Below, one piece after another: positions 9,885 through 21,800 of a stretch of 64,000 nt of DNA. Both the position numbers and the translations under genes were made by a program. Origin of the DNA: Typhlomys cinereus (taxonomy: Eukaryota > Chordata > Mammalia > Rodentia > Platacanthomyidae); NCBI GenBank assembly GCA_023101885.1, contig JALPQD010000240.1:1643501-1707500 (forward strand). The letters are read 5' to 3'. Under the pieces are notes generated by a model. The model worked only from the letters and a program-made list of their open reading frames with translations, ran no database searches and was not told where the DNA came from. The stretch's first letter is position 1, and each line of letters starts with the position of its first letter.

Positions 9885-12800
9885 TTGGAGTCATGACTGA
9901 ATAGTAATCATTTGGGAGTAATGGGACACATTTCTTGGTGCCTAGTTGAACTATTTGATGTTCTATTTCACAATAAACATGAGGTAAACATCAAGCAGAT
10001 TGAATAGGAAGCCGCTATACCTAGAAGAAACTAGCAGATTTCATTCTTCCATCAAGCAAGGAAAACAGGTCAAAGGCCATAATAATAAAAACATTGCCTA
10101 GATTCTATTATTTTGTTGTATTGCATATTTCTTAAGACAAATGGGTTATTGCCTAAGGCTCAGAAATCTTTTGCTATACAGGGAATTTTGTCTTAATAGT
10201 ATTTGCAGTGATAAAATTTGACCTGCATTATATTTCTTTATGTCTGTTGCCTAATTTCCCTTAGGGCAGTCGTTTTCAATTTTTTTTCTTAGTTGAGAAA
10301 ATCTTTTGTTAGAACAAAATCTTGTGGAGGCCTTCGTAAAACAAAACTGACTCCAGGTGGCTCCAGGTGAAGGACTATAGGAAATGTGACCCTTCGCCCC
10401 TGGCTCAGCAGTGCTTCTCCCCACCCCTTCACCTCCCAGGTTCGGTATTGTTTGGACAGTGTTTAAAATCTTGTAAGCTATTTATTTTATAAGATTTGTT
10501 CCATGTGGTGATGGTCGTGGTCCAGTGTTGGAGAACAGTTTCTTTTCCCGTCTCATTTGTTAGGTCTCCCACTTTGTATATCACATAAGAATTTCAGAAT
10601 CTGACTACACGGTTTGGTGTGAAAAGCAGAATCCGTTCAACTGGGGTATGTCATCGTGAAGTCTCACTCTATGATGGAAATGCCGATTAATCTTCTCTGT
10701 ATCTTCTTGCACAAACCAGTCCATCTTAACAGGGTAGAAATAACTGCATCCATCACTCATTAAGAAACAGCTCTCCACGACCTATTGTTGCTTGTTACTT
10801 ATTTCCTTTTGCATGGTCAATTTCACTGATGAGTTGTGTGGAATTAACACAATTTAAAGTAAAAATCTGACAGAAATATCGTTGGAAAAGATGACTAGAA
10901 GCGGACTGTATATTAAAGCATAGATGGAGATTTTTTCAAAAGAAGAAAAATGAGAATATTAATATGCATCGTTTGAGGAATCAATGTAACTTTTTGCTTA
11001 AAACAAATAAGGACTTACCATCGAAGGAATTTCTGTTCTGATTTAAAGGAATGCATGGCATTGCTTATCCTTGTTGCCCAAAGATAACTCTATATGCAGA
11101 CTTTAGATTCAACTAGATTGTTAAGTTTACTTGTGCACAGGTGTATTTTCATGCAGCCTAGAAATCTACTCAGCAGGAGAAGTGCTGTTATGCAAAGGTA
11201 TTTTGGGCGGGTTTCTATCGTCAAATATGCAGAATTCAGAGGCCCCAGTCCTGCTTAGCAATGGTCCTGAGCAATACCTCACTACCTATGGCTTATGACA
11301 CTTGAAGATGCCCTTGAGCACCCACTCTGCTGTACAAATAAGCAAAGTGTCTTTGCACACTTTTAGTGTACAATGTCTCTAACAGTTCTTGAGAGATCAG
11401 CTTTTTATTTTGTTCAAGGTTTTGTTGCAATCTCATTCTGTCACAAAGTTGAAGTGCTGGCAGTTTCTTTAGCAGCCTTTACTTAACAGCAGTAGAACCA
11501 GAATTGATTCAAGACACTGTCCAAGGTCTCCAGGGAAACAAGATTAACTTACTAAGCACAACAACATAATGGCAAGATCATAGCAAATATCATAGAATCA
11601 TTGGATGGCTTCTTTGCTATACTTACTGGTGGAAGACAGCTGTTGTGTGCTTGGAAACAGTTGTCAGCCATCCTTGGTGAAGCCAAACATCTAGGCTTCT
11701 TTCCATGGCCCACTATGTCAACATTGGAGTTTCTTTCTAATCATCAAGCATCTGTTTCCGTCAGAAGAGGAAGGCACTTAATGTCAAGCACAGTCACGTC
11801 CAGTTTGTGACAGCTTCATGTATGACCCAGAACAAATCACATCAGGTCTTTGGCTGTCACTTCCCCTGAGGATTTCGTTCAATTCATTTGCCTCTGACTC
11901 ATCACTTTAAACATATGTTGAACTGTTGGTTGTTCTGCATGCAGCCTGGCAGACACTATCACCAGGTTGAAAAAACGTAAGATCAGTTTAAAAACAGCGA
12001 AATTATAAAACGAAATCACCACAAGAATATAAAATGCAATCCAGCTAAATTTAATAGATTGATAATAGAATACAAATTTTACCCAACACATATGTTTTAA
12101 AACAGCAATAGTAGTACAAATATTAAGTAAAAGGAAGGCACTTTGAGCGTGGAAGAGGGTTTCTTGGGCACATCTGGCCATGTGAGCGATGATGTGCCTG
12201 GACCAGTCCACCTGCACCTGTCATCTCCAAGTCAGTATCATGGGTTTTGTTGTTATGGAAAGTCCAGGCAGGAAGGAGTTTTCCTCCTGTCTCTCCCAGC
12301 TGGCTTCTTTACTAGGTGAATCTTAATGTCTCCTCACATCCCCACCCTCCTGCCATAACTTCCCCATGATAGCTCTGGCCTCAGTCATCTGTTTTGCTGT
12401 TTCAATTTCACATTTAGTCATCAGATAATTTTACAGCACATATGCTGTACTATCATTGTCTATGTATGTTCTTTACAAAAAATCTTAACTCATAATTCAT
12501 TTCAATGGTGAATAAACTAGGGAAGAGCTATCAAAGAATAAGAAAATAATTTAACATATTCAAGACTGAGACATAGCATGAGGTCCTGGGTACAAACACA
12601 AGCTCCACAGTTTCTCATTTTGTAACCTGCTTTGCCTCAGAAAACTTTGAGGCAGCTGACGAGTGAAGATCGTTGTGTAACATCCTCCATGATGACAGGG
12701 CGCCTATATGGGACTATAAGGCTCTCTTCTTCTATAAGTTTTCTATGGTTCAGAGGAAGCTTTGTGCTTCTGCAGTGCAGTCCTTCATCATCCTAAATTT

Positions 12801-15001
12801 TACTTGAAGCGATCATATATTCTAGAAGACATAAATCTATAAGAATAAAAAGACAAGGTCTAAGCAAGAATATCATCACATCAAACAATGGTCCCTGAAG
12901 GTGAGAGTCAGGACAGCAGTGTGCGTCAGAAGGATTAGCAATCTCAGGGTGGAAACCATTTTGCCATTACATAACATTGTGAGACTGTATATTAAGAATG
13001 TGGCATAATACTGACGGACAATTTTAAGGAAGAATCAAATAGTTGGAGAGAATGGAGGATGTGACCATGGGCACCATACTGACAAACATAAAATAGTGAA
13101 GCAAAATGCAAGATGTAACTGTTAATAGGAGTAGATGTGGAGCTCACCTTACCTTATGATTGCCCTACTCTGAGTGTCTCATGGGCAACACTCAGGGTTA
13201 AATGGGAAGGCCTATGTGACTAAAAACATAATCTTTGCTCCTTTTAACATTCTAGTCTAAATCTCTTTGCACTGTATTATCATAAATCATTTGCTTTTCT
13301 AGCCTATTTTTCTTGTTGGGTGCTTATAAATGCAATTATCTTGAGAAAGCATAAAATTCTTGTTCTTTGAACAAGTTTATGTGAACCTAGTGTATTTTTA
13401 ACTGTTAACTTTCATAAACCTTTTTGCATATTTTCACTTTTTGGTTCTAACCCAATCTTTATTTTTAGAACAATTTTTCATCTTAGAATAACACTTTCCA
13501 TACAAAATCTCATTTTTAATGTAAAACTGTTACCTCTTTAACTTTTTTCTAAAAAAATAAATTTTATATCTATAATTGTATATATCTTTTTTACTTGACA
13601 GTTCCTTTATCTCATATTTTTATTTAAATTTAAAGTTATGTTATCATCCTAAACATAGACCTGTAGTCATAAGACCCTTCTGTCTACTCCCCTCCAATAT
13701 GCCCACATTGATTAAATCTCCTTTCTCAGTCCTTCATCTTTACTCCCTCTTTTTGGATCTGACATATTAGAACAGATGGACAAGCTTCAACTGTTGGGGT
13801 TATTAGAAATGCAATTTTTTCCCTTAAATTTCAGTCATACTATGACCTTAAAGAAATTTGGACCAATTTAGTGATTTCCATTTACACGTGCATTCCATAG
13901 TCTTGCAAATCAGTTTTATTGGCATATACAAATTTCACAAAATAGTAAATTTCACAGTGACATGGAATCTTGCTCTAAAGATATACCGTACTCTGAAATG
14001 AAACAAAAATATCTCCCTTGGCCAATAGCGAAGGGATACGTAAGCTCCCCGTAAGAGCAGAATGAGCTGACATACGATCTGGATCGATGGAGACTGAAAA
14101 CTGGCAGCTCGGATGACTTGACTCTGGTGCTGTTTTTAAAATGACTAAACTGCAAAGTCTTTGGGTAATGAATGGGATGCCATCCACACTGTTATTCCCA
14201 CACTGCTAACACTGAGGTGTCTGGAGACAGGCTACATTTTCACATTTTCCTTCCAATAGCTCTGACATCAGAAGCTACTGCTGACTCGATCGATCAGCAC
14301 TTCTAAATCTAAGAGACATCAATCATGAATGTGCCCAGTCCTCCTCATGCATTAACAGAGCCTTGCACCTTTGCTGAAAGGAAAAAAAGACTTACCAATC
14401 AGCCAGTATATGTCAGGTATACACTACCTCTAAGCCTTTGAAGGGTTTGCAAACTAAGCACTGAAAGTCTCATTTTAAAGATGGGGAAAATAAGTTACTG
14501 GAACAACCTGTTAAGAGTTGTTCCAGATCCTTCTAGTTAATGTCTTTGCTGTTTCCTCTGAGCCATTATAAATCCGCCATTGGTTAAGGCTGGTTCTAGG
14601 GTTCCAGGTAATGTTTCTTGAAGGCCAACCCAACTCAAACCTAGTTGAAAGGAAAAGTAAAATTCCAACAGCTTGTTTTACTCTTTGTAATCTTCTATTG
14701 CAAAGTCTTATTCCACTGCATGCAACAGCATTCTGTGCTATGCATGCTCTTGGACTGCCACAGAACAGTCAGGAAAATTCTCAGAGAATCTTCCTCTTTA
14801 GTTTTACTATTCTCTGTTGGGTAGCAAAATGTAGTCATGGGTTTGCAGTTGTGAGCCAGTTGTTTATTCTTCCAAGGGATGAAACTTGCTAACCAAGGTA
14901 CATATTCATCTCACACTTTCAGAAAGAGGCCAGCATGCTGGTGTAGATGACAGGCATACAGACCTTGGTGACCCAACAAGTTCGCAGCTCAGCAGGAAAA
15001 T
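9885..15001. other. Unassigned sequence, about 5 kb
   Basis: No repeat family, RNA gene or coding exon recognised on either strand. Short open frames exist (for example 11879-12217 minus, 112 codons, hydrophobic), but none has a recognisable domain, codon pattern or splice context. It may be old unique intergenic or intronic sequence. Confidence 0.5.
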
Positions 15002-15006
15002 TGGCA

Positions 15007-15053
<47 letters not shown>

Positions 15054-15225
15054 AAGTACAAGAAGTCACTTACTTGTGTGACTATGGAGACTCAAGGTGA
15101 CATTGGGAATCATTTTGGATTACTCTACTTCCCTATTGCTTTGTCCTAAGATTTCTAAAACTCCAGCTCACAGTCAGCATTTTTATGGGAGTCAAAATTC
15201 TAAACTCAAGTGAACCGTCAAAACA
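15002..15225 (-). mobile_element. Degraded B2-superfamily SINE, subfamily A, with (TG)n
   Basis: The minus-strand order is seen as a TG run (15009-15049), then TATGGAGACTCAAGGTGACA, GGAATCATTTTGGATTACTC and TATTGCTTTGTCCTAAGATT. These match the antisense body of subfamily A copies such as 33860-33965. The head is weakly visible to about 15225. No target-site duplication found. Confidence 0.65.
15009..15049. repeat. (TG)n microsatellite
   Basis: About 20 uninterrupted TG units, grown from the CA-rich tail region of the SINE in which it lies. Confidence 0.95.
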
Positions 15226-15469
15226 CTGGTAAGACATTTCTAACAGAGCTTCACCGTGACAGTTATGGGACACCTATTCTTCTTTGCCTTTTTCAAAACA
15301 TGTGCTAGACCAAATTCTTCGTAATGATGTTTGGTCCAGAGAGTTTTGTCAAGACATATGACTAACCTGGGGCAAAAAGAACTTTGATGTAATAGCACTT
15401 AGCACAAATAGGGAAAAGGACTAGGATGGGTGTGGTCTTAGCTGCTCTATTACAAAGATGTCAATTATT

Positions 15470-15805
15470 GGGGCTGGAGAGGTGGCTCAGGGGTTAAGCC
15501 TCTGCCTTGCAGGCAGAAGGTCCTGAGTTCAGATCCTAGACCTCACGTACAGACACGGGCGGAAGCAGGGGGTGGCCCGTGTTTCTGGTCCTGGTAGGGC
15601 AAAGCCTGTGAGTCCCCAGGCAGAGTAAACAAGGAGGAGGTGGAGGCGTCCATGGTGGTTCCCAAATTCATCTGTGGTTCCCAAATTCATCTGTGATTTC
15701 AGTAAAATGATGAGGACACACGCACACACACGTGCGCGCACACACACACACACGCACGCACGCACACATGCACAGTTGAATAAATAATAAATAAAAAAAT
15801 TTTAA
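15470..15805 (+). mobile_element. B2-superfamily SINE, younger subfamily (B)
   Basis: Complete copy. It has the head GGGGCTGGAGAGGTGGCTCA, a pol III A-box-like TGGCTCAGGGG and a B-box-like GAGTTCAGATCC. The body holds GGCGTCCATGGTGGTTCCC, followed by a CA-rich stretch and a tail with AATAAA and TTTT. The perfect 16-bp target-site duplication AAAGATGTCAATTATT lies at 15454-15469 and 15806-15821. This copy is unusual in holding a duplicated GGTTCCCAAATTCATCTGT and a 24-bp foreign segment (15694-15717) that matches 16206-16229. Confidence 0.93.
15694..15717. repeat. 24-bp exact copy of a nearby site (16206-16229)
   Basis: The segment starting TGATTTCAGTAAAATGATGA lies where the SINE consensus has GGTTCTACACAC. 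The same 24 bases occur 512 bp downstream in non-SINE sequence, so the SINE copy is likely the recipient. Confidence 0.85.
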
Positions 15806-16205
15806 AAAGATGTCAATTATTATATTCTGTGCAAAGAGATTCTGGAGCTAACCAACTATTTGAAACCTATTAAACAGTTTCTACGTCTAGGTCTAGGACC
15901 TAGTGATACAGTGGAGACCAGGGAGGGATCTTTCTCAAGATGAAGGATTTCTAATAATTTGACATATTTTCAAAATTATGGGACTTAAAATGTGAGGTTT
16001 ATAGCAGGATATGACATCGACATATGTGTTACACTAACTTTGTTCTTATTTTTACTTATGTGAATACTGAATATTACTTTATTCAATATTTATGTGAAAA
16101 CTGAAATGTTCCAGATACTATGCTTGATGCTGAGAGAGTTAATTGGGAGAGAGTATTCAAACCTCAAAGGCCAATTGTGTGTTCAGAGATGTGAACATGA
16201 CATGA

Positions 16206-16229
16206 TGATTTCAGTAAAATGATGAGGAC
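16206..16229. repeat. Probable donor of the 24-bp copy at 15694-15717
   Basis: Identical 24 bases, lying in sequence that is not part of a SINE. See the entry at 15694. Confidence 0.8.
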
Positions 16230-19200
16230 CATGAAAGACCTATTATTTGGATTAATTTTACTTTGGAATTTACATGAATAGAACAGCCATTTCCTGTCTT
16301 GAGGTGGTGAGAAAAATCATCCCACAGGAGGTGATGTGCAGGTTGCACTCTGTGGGAAAGACTGATCTAAAACATGGGGAAGCTGGGGCAAGAAGGAAGG
16401 CGTGAGTTGTATTTACAAACGTTAGAGGCAAGAGAGCAACTGGTCAGGTCTGGGACAACCGATAACTTGACAAGGTAAAAAATTAATATTTAAGATATGG
16501 AGCTGTTGGAGTATGTGGGTGGACAAGATAAAGAAATACTAATTTGTGAAATAGTTGGATCATGCCAGGAAGCTCCCATGTTATTTACAGGGCAATGGGA
16601 CACTGTTGGTGAATTCCCATTGTGGAAACTAATGTATATGAAAAGCAGTAATTTTGCTTTCTGGAAAGCATTAGAAACAGTAGAAAAAAACTGAAGTTTA
16701 CAACCAAATTATCTTGAAAATTTGGATCCACAGTGGTGGCTCCTTATGTTCTACTTTTACTGAGCTCTCTGGAGCAAGGGTTGTTAGACAATGGCTAAAA
16801 GATGTTTTGAAAAAGAAGTCACTTAAAGTCATAAAATGCTAGTGTCAGAGTAGATGTTCTGCAGCTGTTTCTGACTAAAGCCAGAAAGTGAAAAGTAAGC
16901 AGCTGCCACATATCTCCTGATAACTTTTATTGAGCAGAAAACTTCCCTTCATCCTCACCATCCTGTCTAACTCAGGCTAGATTTTTTTTAAATGTGAAAA
17001 AGACAAAAAAGTTTTAAAGTTAATAAAATATACACTTGACCTGGTTAATTTAAACCAGTTTGCAAACTCCCTTTATATACGGACAAAAAATAATAAACCT
17101 TTACCTATGCAAACTCTTGGCAAAGTCCCTGCCTCTTGTGTTAGCAAATTCTTTACCAGTTACATTTCCGGCTCCCCAGACATGGGGACCTATTTGGTCT
17201 GAAAACACCAGCCCCGGCTAATGACATTAAAGTGTGTCACAACGGACAGATGTCCTTCAGGCGCTATGGATCTTGCCCCAGGTTCTTGGATCTGTACCTT
17301 TCTGGTCTCTATAGATTTGTCATTAATGAAATCAATAATGCTGCCAGATAGACACAGATTGAAAGAAGAGATGGACTGCACAACTGGTGGAAACTGAATT
17401 GATGCATGTTTGTGGAGTCCTGACTTATCATGACTTCTGATTTTAAGAAACACTGGTGATCAAGTGAGAGATGGTACATTCTGGGGAAGAATTATCACCT
17501 ACAACTGAGGGTCAGTCAGATGTCCCCATCATCACATCTCTGATGGTTTCTCAGCTTTGTCCCTAAATTTTTCTTTCCCAAACAACTTTCCTGCTAAACC
17601 TCCTTCCCCATGAAGTTACTGCACTTGGGATGTACGATATCATCTTTAACTTACCTCTGTTCTTTGCGTGTGTGCTTCATTACTTTTCTGCAGCTACTGT
17701 ACCTTCTGCTCCTCTGTTACCATTGTGTTCAATGCTGTGTGTGCAATGCTTTCTTAAGGGCTTATGAAAGAAAGTAATGTTCAACAGAATGTGTGCCATG
17801 CTGCACCCGGCTACCTTGAAAGCAAAATTTCTCTGCATAATTCCATTTATTACTCTCATAAAACACATCATTCTTACTACTTTTGGCAGTAAAAGGTAGC
17901 CTATGATATATACCTTTTGTGCGGTGCTTCACATATAACTATTAGGGGAATTCTGAATAGAAAGGTAGAAAGACATGAGATTCCTTTAGCATGAGCCAGA
18001 TGAGCTGGAGTGCGGAGCTTGCTTCTGCACTTAAAGTGGGCAGGGAAAATATAAACCTTTATATCTTAAGTGTGATTCCTTTGCTGCTCCCCCTTAGGTG
18101 TTTGCAATGAAGTCCTTGTTTCAAAATCTTTCCCAAGCCTGTCTTTGAGAGAAAGAAGTCTGAAACTTACTCAAAGCCCTTAAGTATAAAAATAAACAAG
18201 CCTTCAGTCAGGGGGACCGGGATGCGTCACCATACCACAACACATTCAGAGTCATAAATCATGGCTCTGACAGGCCTACGATGATGCATTGTGTTAATAC
18301 ATCATTATGGTAATACTGATGATGTACTCGTGCAACATACCTTGAAAGCCTGTCACTTTATAACTTGTGTTTATAGACAGTCAAGAAAGAATTTGAAGGT
18401 GACAAAACTTAGGAGGAGAGAATCACATAGGAAGGTACAAGGTGCTGATCACCCCTTTTCTGACACACCAAGAGCCCAAACGGGAAAGCTTCTTGCTCTC
18501 AGAATGCCGATACCCTGTTTCTCTAACTGCTCATAGCATGTGATTCTGGGAGACCCTCCTCAAGTTAACCTGCCATGGCCAGATGTTGAGAGCTAGGCCT
18601 GGTGCAGGCCAGCTTCCTGAGGCTTAGCTTTATTCTTTCCAACAAATGTAAGTTTCACGATGGAGTAGTCCTTGGTATCTGCAGCTTTGGTAGCTTCACA
18701 TTTAGCCAGTAGCAAGTCAAAACTGTTGCTTAAAAATTGTATCTGTACTAAGCAAATCACTTTTTTTTCTTCTCATGACGCCCTAAGCCATGTAGCATAG
18801 CAAGCATTTACATAGCATTTGCATCACATTAGATACTATAAGGAATCTCCAGATGATTTAGAGCTTGCAAAAGGATGTGGGATATGCAAGAGCCCAGAAT
18901 TTGTCTCAGGAGGTCCAAACCATTTCTTCCAGGACACCAAAGGCTAATTGTGAATTCCATGTACACGAAACAGGAGCTTTCTTCTCAGTCCAACTGCTGG
19001 CCAAAATGACTTCTCCCCAGCTTCTGGAAAGAAGTTTGGTGAGTAGCTAGGAGTGGAAGTGTAATCATTCTTTGTGGATTATTCACAGCCACCACCAGCT
19101 GTGCCAGCATTTGCCATATCTGGCATCCAAACAATATTAAACATATCAGCCTTCTTTTCAAACCAACTCAGACAGGCTATTTCTTCTATTGTCAGAACAT

Positions 19201-20033
19201 TTATGGTGACTTGGAGGAAAACCATTATTATTTGGCTACAATATACAATGTAGTAAATCATATGAATATAGCATTGACTGTTTTCTTAATGTAAACAATT
19301 GGAATACTGAATTCCCTTTGTGAGGGAAACATCCATCATACTGTATCTAGAGAGCCTTCAGCTGTCAGTCATTCCCAGAAAACCCAGACTTTGACATATA
19401 GCTCATCACATTTCAACTTCAAGATGCTTCTCAAAAAACAAGCAACCAAAGCGTTAGAGAGAAGTTGAAGAGATTAATAGGGAATGTAATGAAGAGAGGG
19501 AGAAAATTCAATGGAGTTGATAAGTCTTTTGTTAAGATATTCACACACATTTCTATATTACAGACCATCAAGTTAAGAATTTAGATGATGAGTAACTGGT
19601 TACACATACATATATTTATGGATGTATTTCAGGATGAACAATTTTAAAATTCAACCACAATTGAGTTTATTGAAATGCTCAGGTAAGCACATCCTTGAAG
19701 TTAATGAAATAGCATATGTTTCTAGGATATTTTGGAATTTATATTTTCCTACCTAAGGCAAGAGTCTAGACAGAATGGGTTTGATGCATTTGAAAAAGGA
19801 CAATCAGCCTGCTGGTGTTTCTGATACTCTGTCCTATTTTGTGAGTACCCAACCTTCCGAGTTTGTCTCTCTTACGAGCTTGCACACAGACTTGGTTTCT
19901 TGGTAGGCTTGCTGAGAGATCTGGACAAGGATTCTTATACCTTCTATTTGATTCATGGTTATTGATGGTGCCGGTATTTGCTGAGGTAGCATATTTTTGA
20001 TGTCCTGACCCTGCCTCATCTCTAAACCTGAAA

Positions 20034-20074
20034 CACACATATATACATATATATGTGTGTGTGTATATATATAT
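20034..20074. repeat. Alternating TA/TG low-complexity tract
   Basis: Consists of CACACATATATACATATATATG-type alternating purine-pyrimidine sequence, mostly self-complementary. Confidence 0.8.
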
Positions 20075-21469
20075 GTTTTGACAGCATTCATTCAAACAAT
20101 GAGTAACTGCAAAGATAAGCCTGTTTTCATGACCAGATCATATACTTAAAATGTTCCCAGATGTGTTGTTTTGTTAATTTCTTCAGTGTCTGCTGGTGAG
20201 TGTGGCAGCCTGGACCAGGAGTAATATTACCTCCCACTAAATGCTAGGGGACCATTATGTAAATGACAGCTCTATCACTCAATGGCTGTCATGTTGCCTG
20301 ATGGAATGAGTTTGGAAAGTGGTATTACTCCGTGAATTCACCAGCCCTGGCTGTCTGCCACTTGGGAAGGCTATGTTGACCATCAGCTTTGATGGCTATT
20401 GCTATCTAAAATATTCTAAGGTTGCTATAGAGAATGATGACAAAATCCCAAAGGTCCCATGGCAAGACTCCAGACCTTTGAAGATCCTGCGTTCTCTGAC
20501 CAGTGGGCGGATGATAATGTTTGTTGCTCTTGGCCTTGAAGCCAATCTGTCCCACTCCCAAATTGAGCATCTGGAGAAAGTATGATTTCCAAGAACTGCT
20601 CCCAGAGGCCATATCTGTCTCTTCATTACCAGAATAAAAATATCCCCAGCTACTCCAATGTACATAGCTAATGAAAAGCTGTCTTATTTAGCCCAGCTGG
20701 ATTGTACCAATGGTCCACAGGTCAACTTCCCTATTCTCTTGAATCTCTCTTCAAATCAAGAGCACAGAACACTTAAACATATGTCTAAAAAATATTCTTG
20801 TTGTCACTACTCAGGATCCATAAATCATTTTCTGGTCTCATAAATCTACAAGGCATTAATGTATGAGACCCAGGGGAGAACAACACAGACGGATGTGGAG
20901 ATAGTCTCTTTCCTGCCCTGGGGCAGCACTGAGGATTCAGGTTCCCTATCAGTACAACTAGAGTCTAAATTAAATCACTAAAGGGTACATAGCTACCCAC
21001 CTTAATAGAAACATGAAAACCTGTGTATGCCACAGTTACACTGCAACTAATGATGTTAGCTTTCTCTATTCAGAGAGGTAACAAGCCACAATTGGAAACA
21101 CATTCTTTGGCACTCACAATCAAGCAGGCCCTCTCATACAAAAGTCAAAGCTGAGGAGTTGGTTATCAATTTACAACACCGTGGGACTGCTTGCTTCTAT
21201 TGGCAGGGCCACAGCCTGTCCTGCTCTATCTGTGTTGCAGTCCTTTATTGGGGCCACACATCCTTTTGGGAGGATGCTCAGTCTGAAAATTTGTATTTGG
21301 GCATCAAAACACACTCATTCTTCTGTTTTATATCTGAAGAAATGAACTCAACCAGGAAACTTGTCTGTAGATGTTTTTGAATGGTTCTGTGGTATAGTAT
21401 TATAACAAGGAGGGGAAGAAGTTTCTAAAACCCAGACCACCTCCTATGGAACGTACATTCTCTTTTAAT

Positions 21470-21800
21470 TTTTCAAATCTTTATTTTTTAAAGTTTCCTG
21501 TACAAACAGAATGTTTATGTCTTTACCCCCCCACTCCCTCCTTCCCACCGACCTCCTCTTCCATCCTTCCTTCTGTTCACCAATCCAGATATGTTTCCTG
21601 TGCTCTAATGTCCCTGAAAGTGCGGATCAAAGATCTCTTTTGAGGTGTGTGTGTGAGCACAAGTCTGGGCTTCTGTGGTAGTGCAAGTGGACAGACCTAC
21701 GAGTGTGGATGCTGCTCTTCTCTTGTCCAGCACCTGCCCCAGTGATTCACTTGTTCTAGTTGTTTCTGGGAGGTATATTATTAAGCCTGGAGGGTTTGCT
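21470..21800 (-). mobile_element. Possible L1 3' end, degraded
   Basis: The A+T tail TCTTTATTTTTTAAAGTTTC, followed by a pyrimidine-rich block (21526-21580), resembles the antisense 3' ends of L1 seen at 40-150 and 27735-28060. The match is by composition and order only, so the call is tentative. Confidence 0.35.

Larger units (their letters stand above)
15822..21469. other. Unassigned sequence, about 5.6 kb
   Basis: No coding exon, RNA gene or repeat family that I can name. It holds scattered short open frames without domain signals, and a mixed TA/TG low-complexity stretch at about 20034-20074. Confidence 0.5.

Noticed and set aside
11879..12217. 112-codon hydrophobic minus-strand open frame as a membrane protein
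   Set aside because: Hydrophobicity follows from T-rich codons in A+T-rich DNA; no family likeness seen.
15009..15049. TG runs as independent regulatory Z-DNA elements
   Set aside because: Most TG/CA runs here sit at the tail side of SINEs and are explained by growth from the CA-rich tail.
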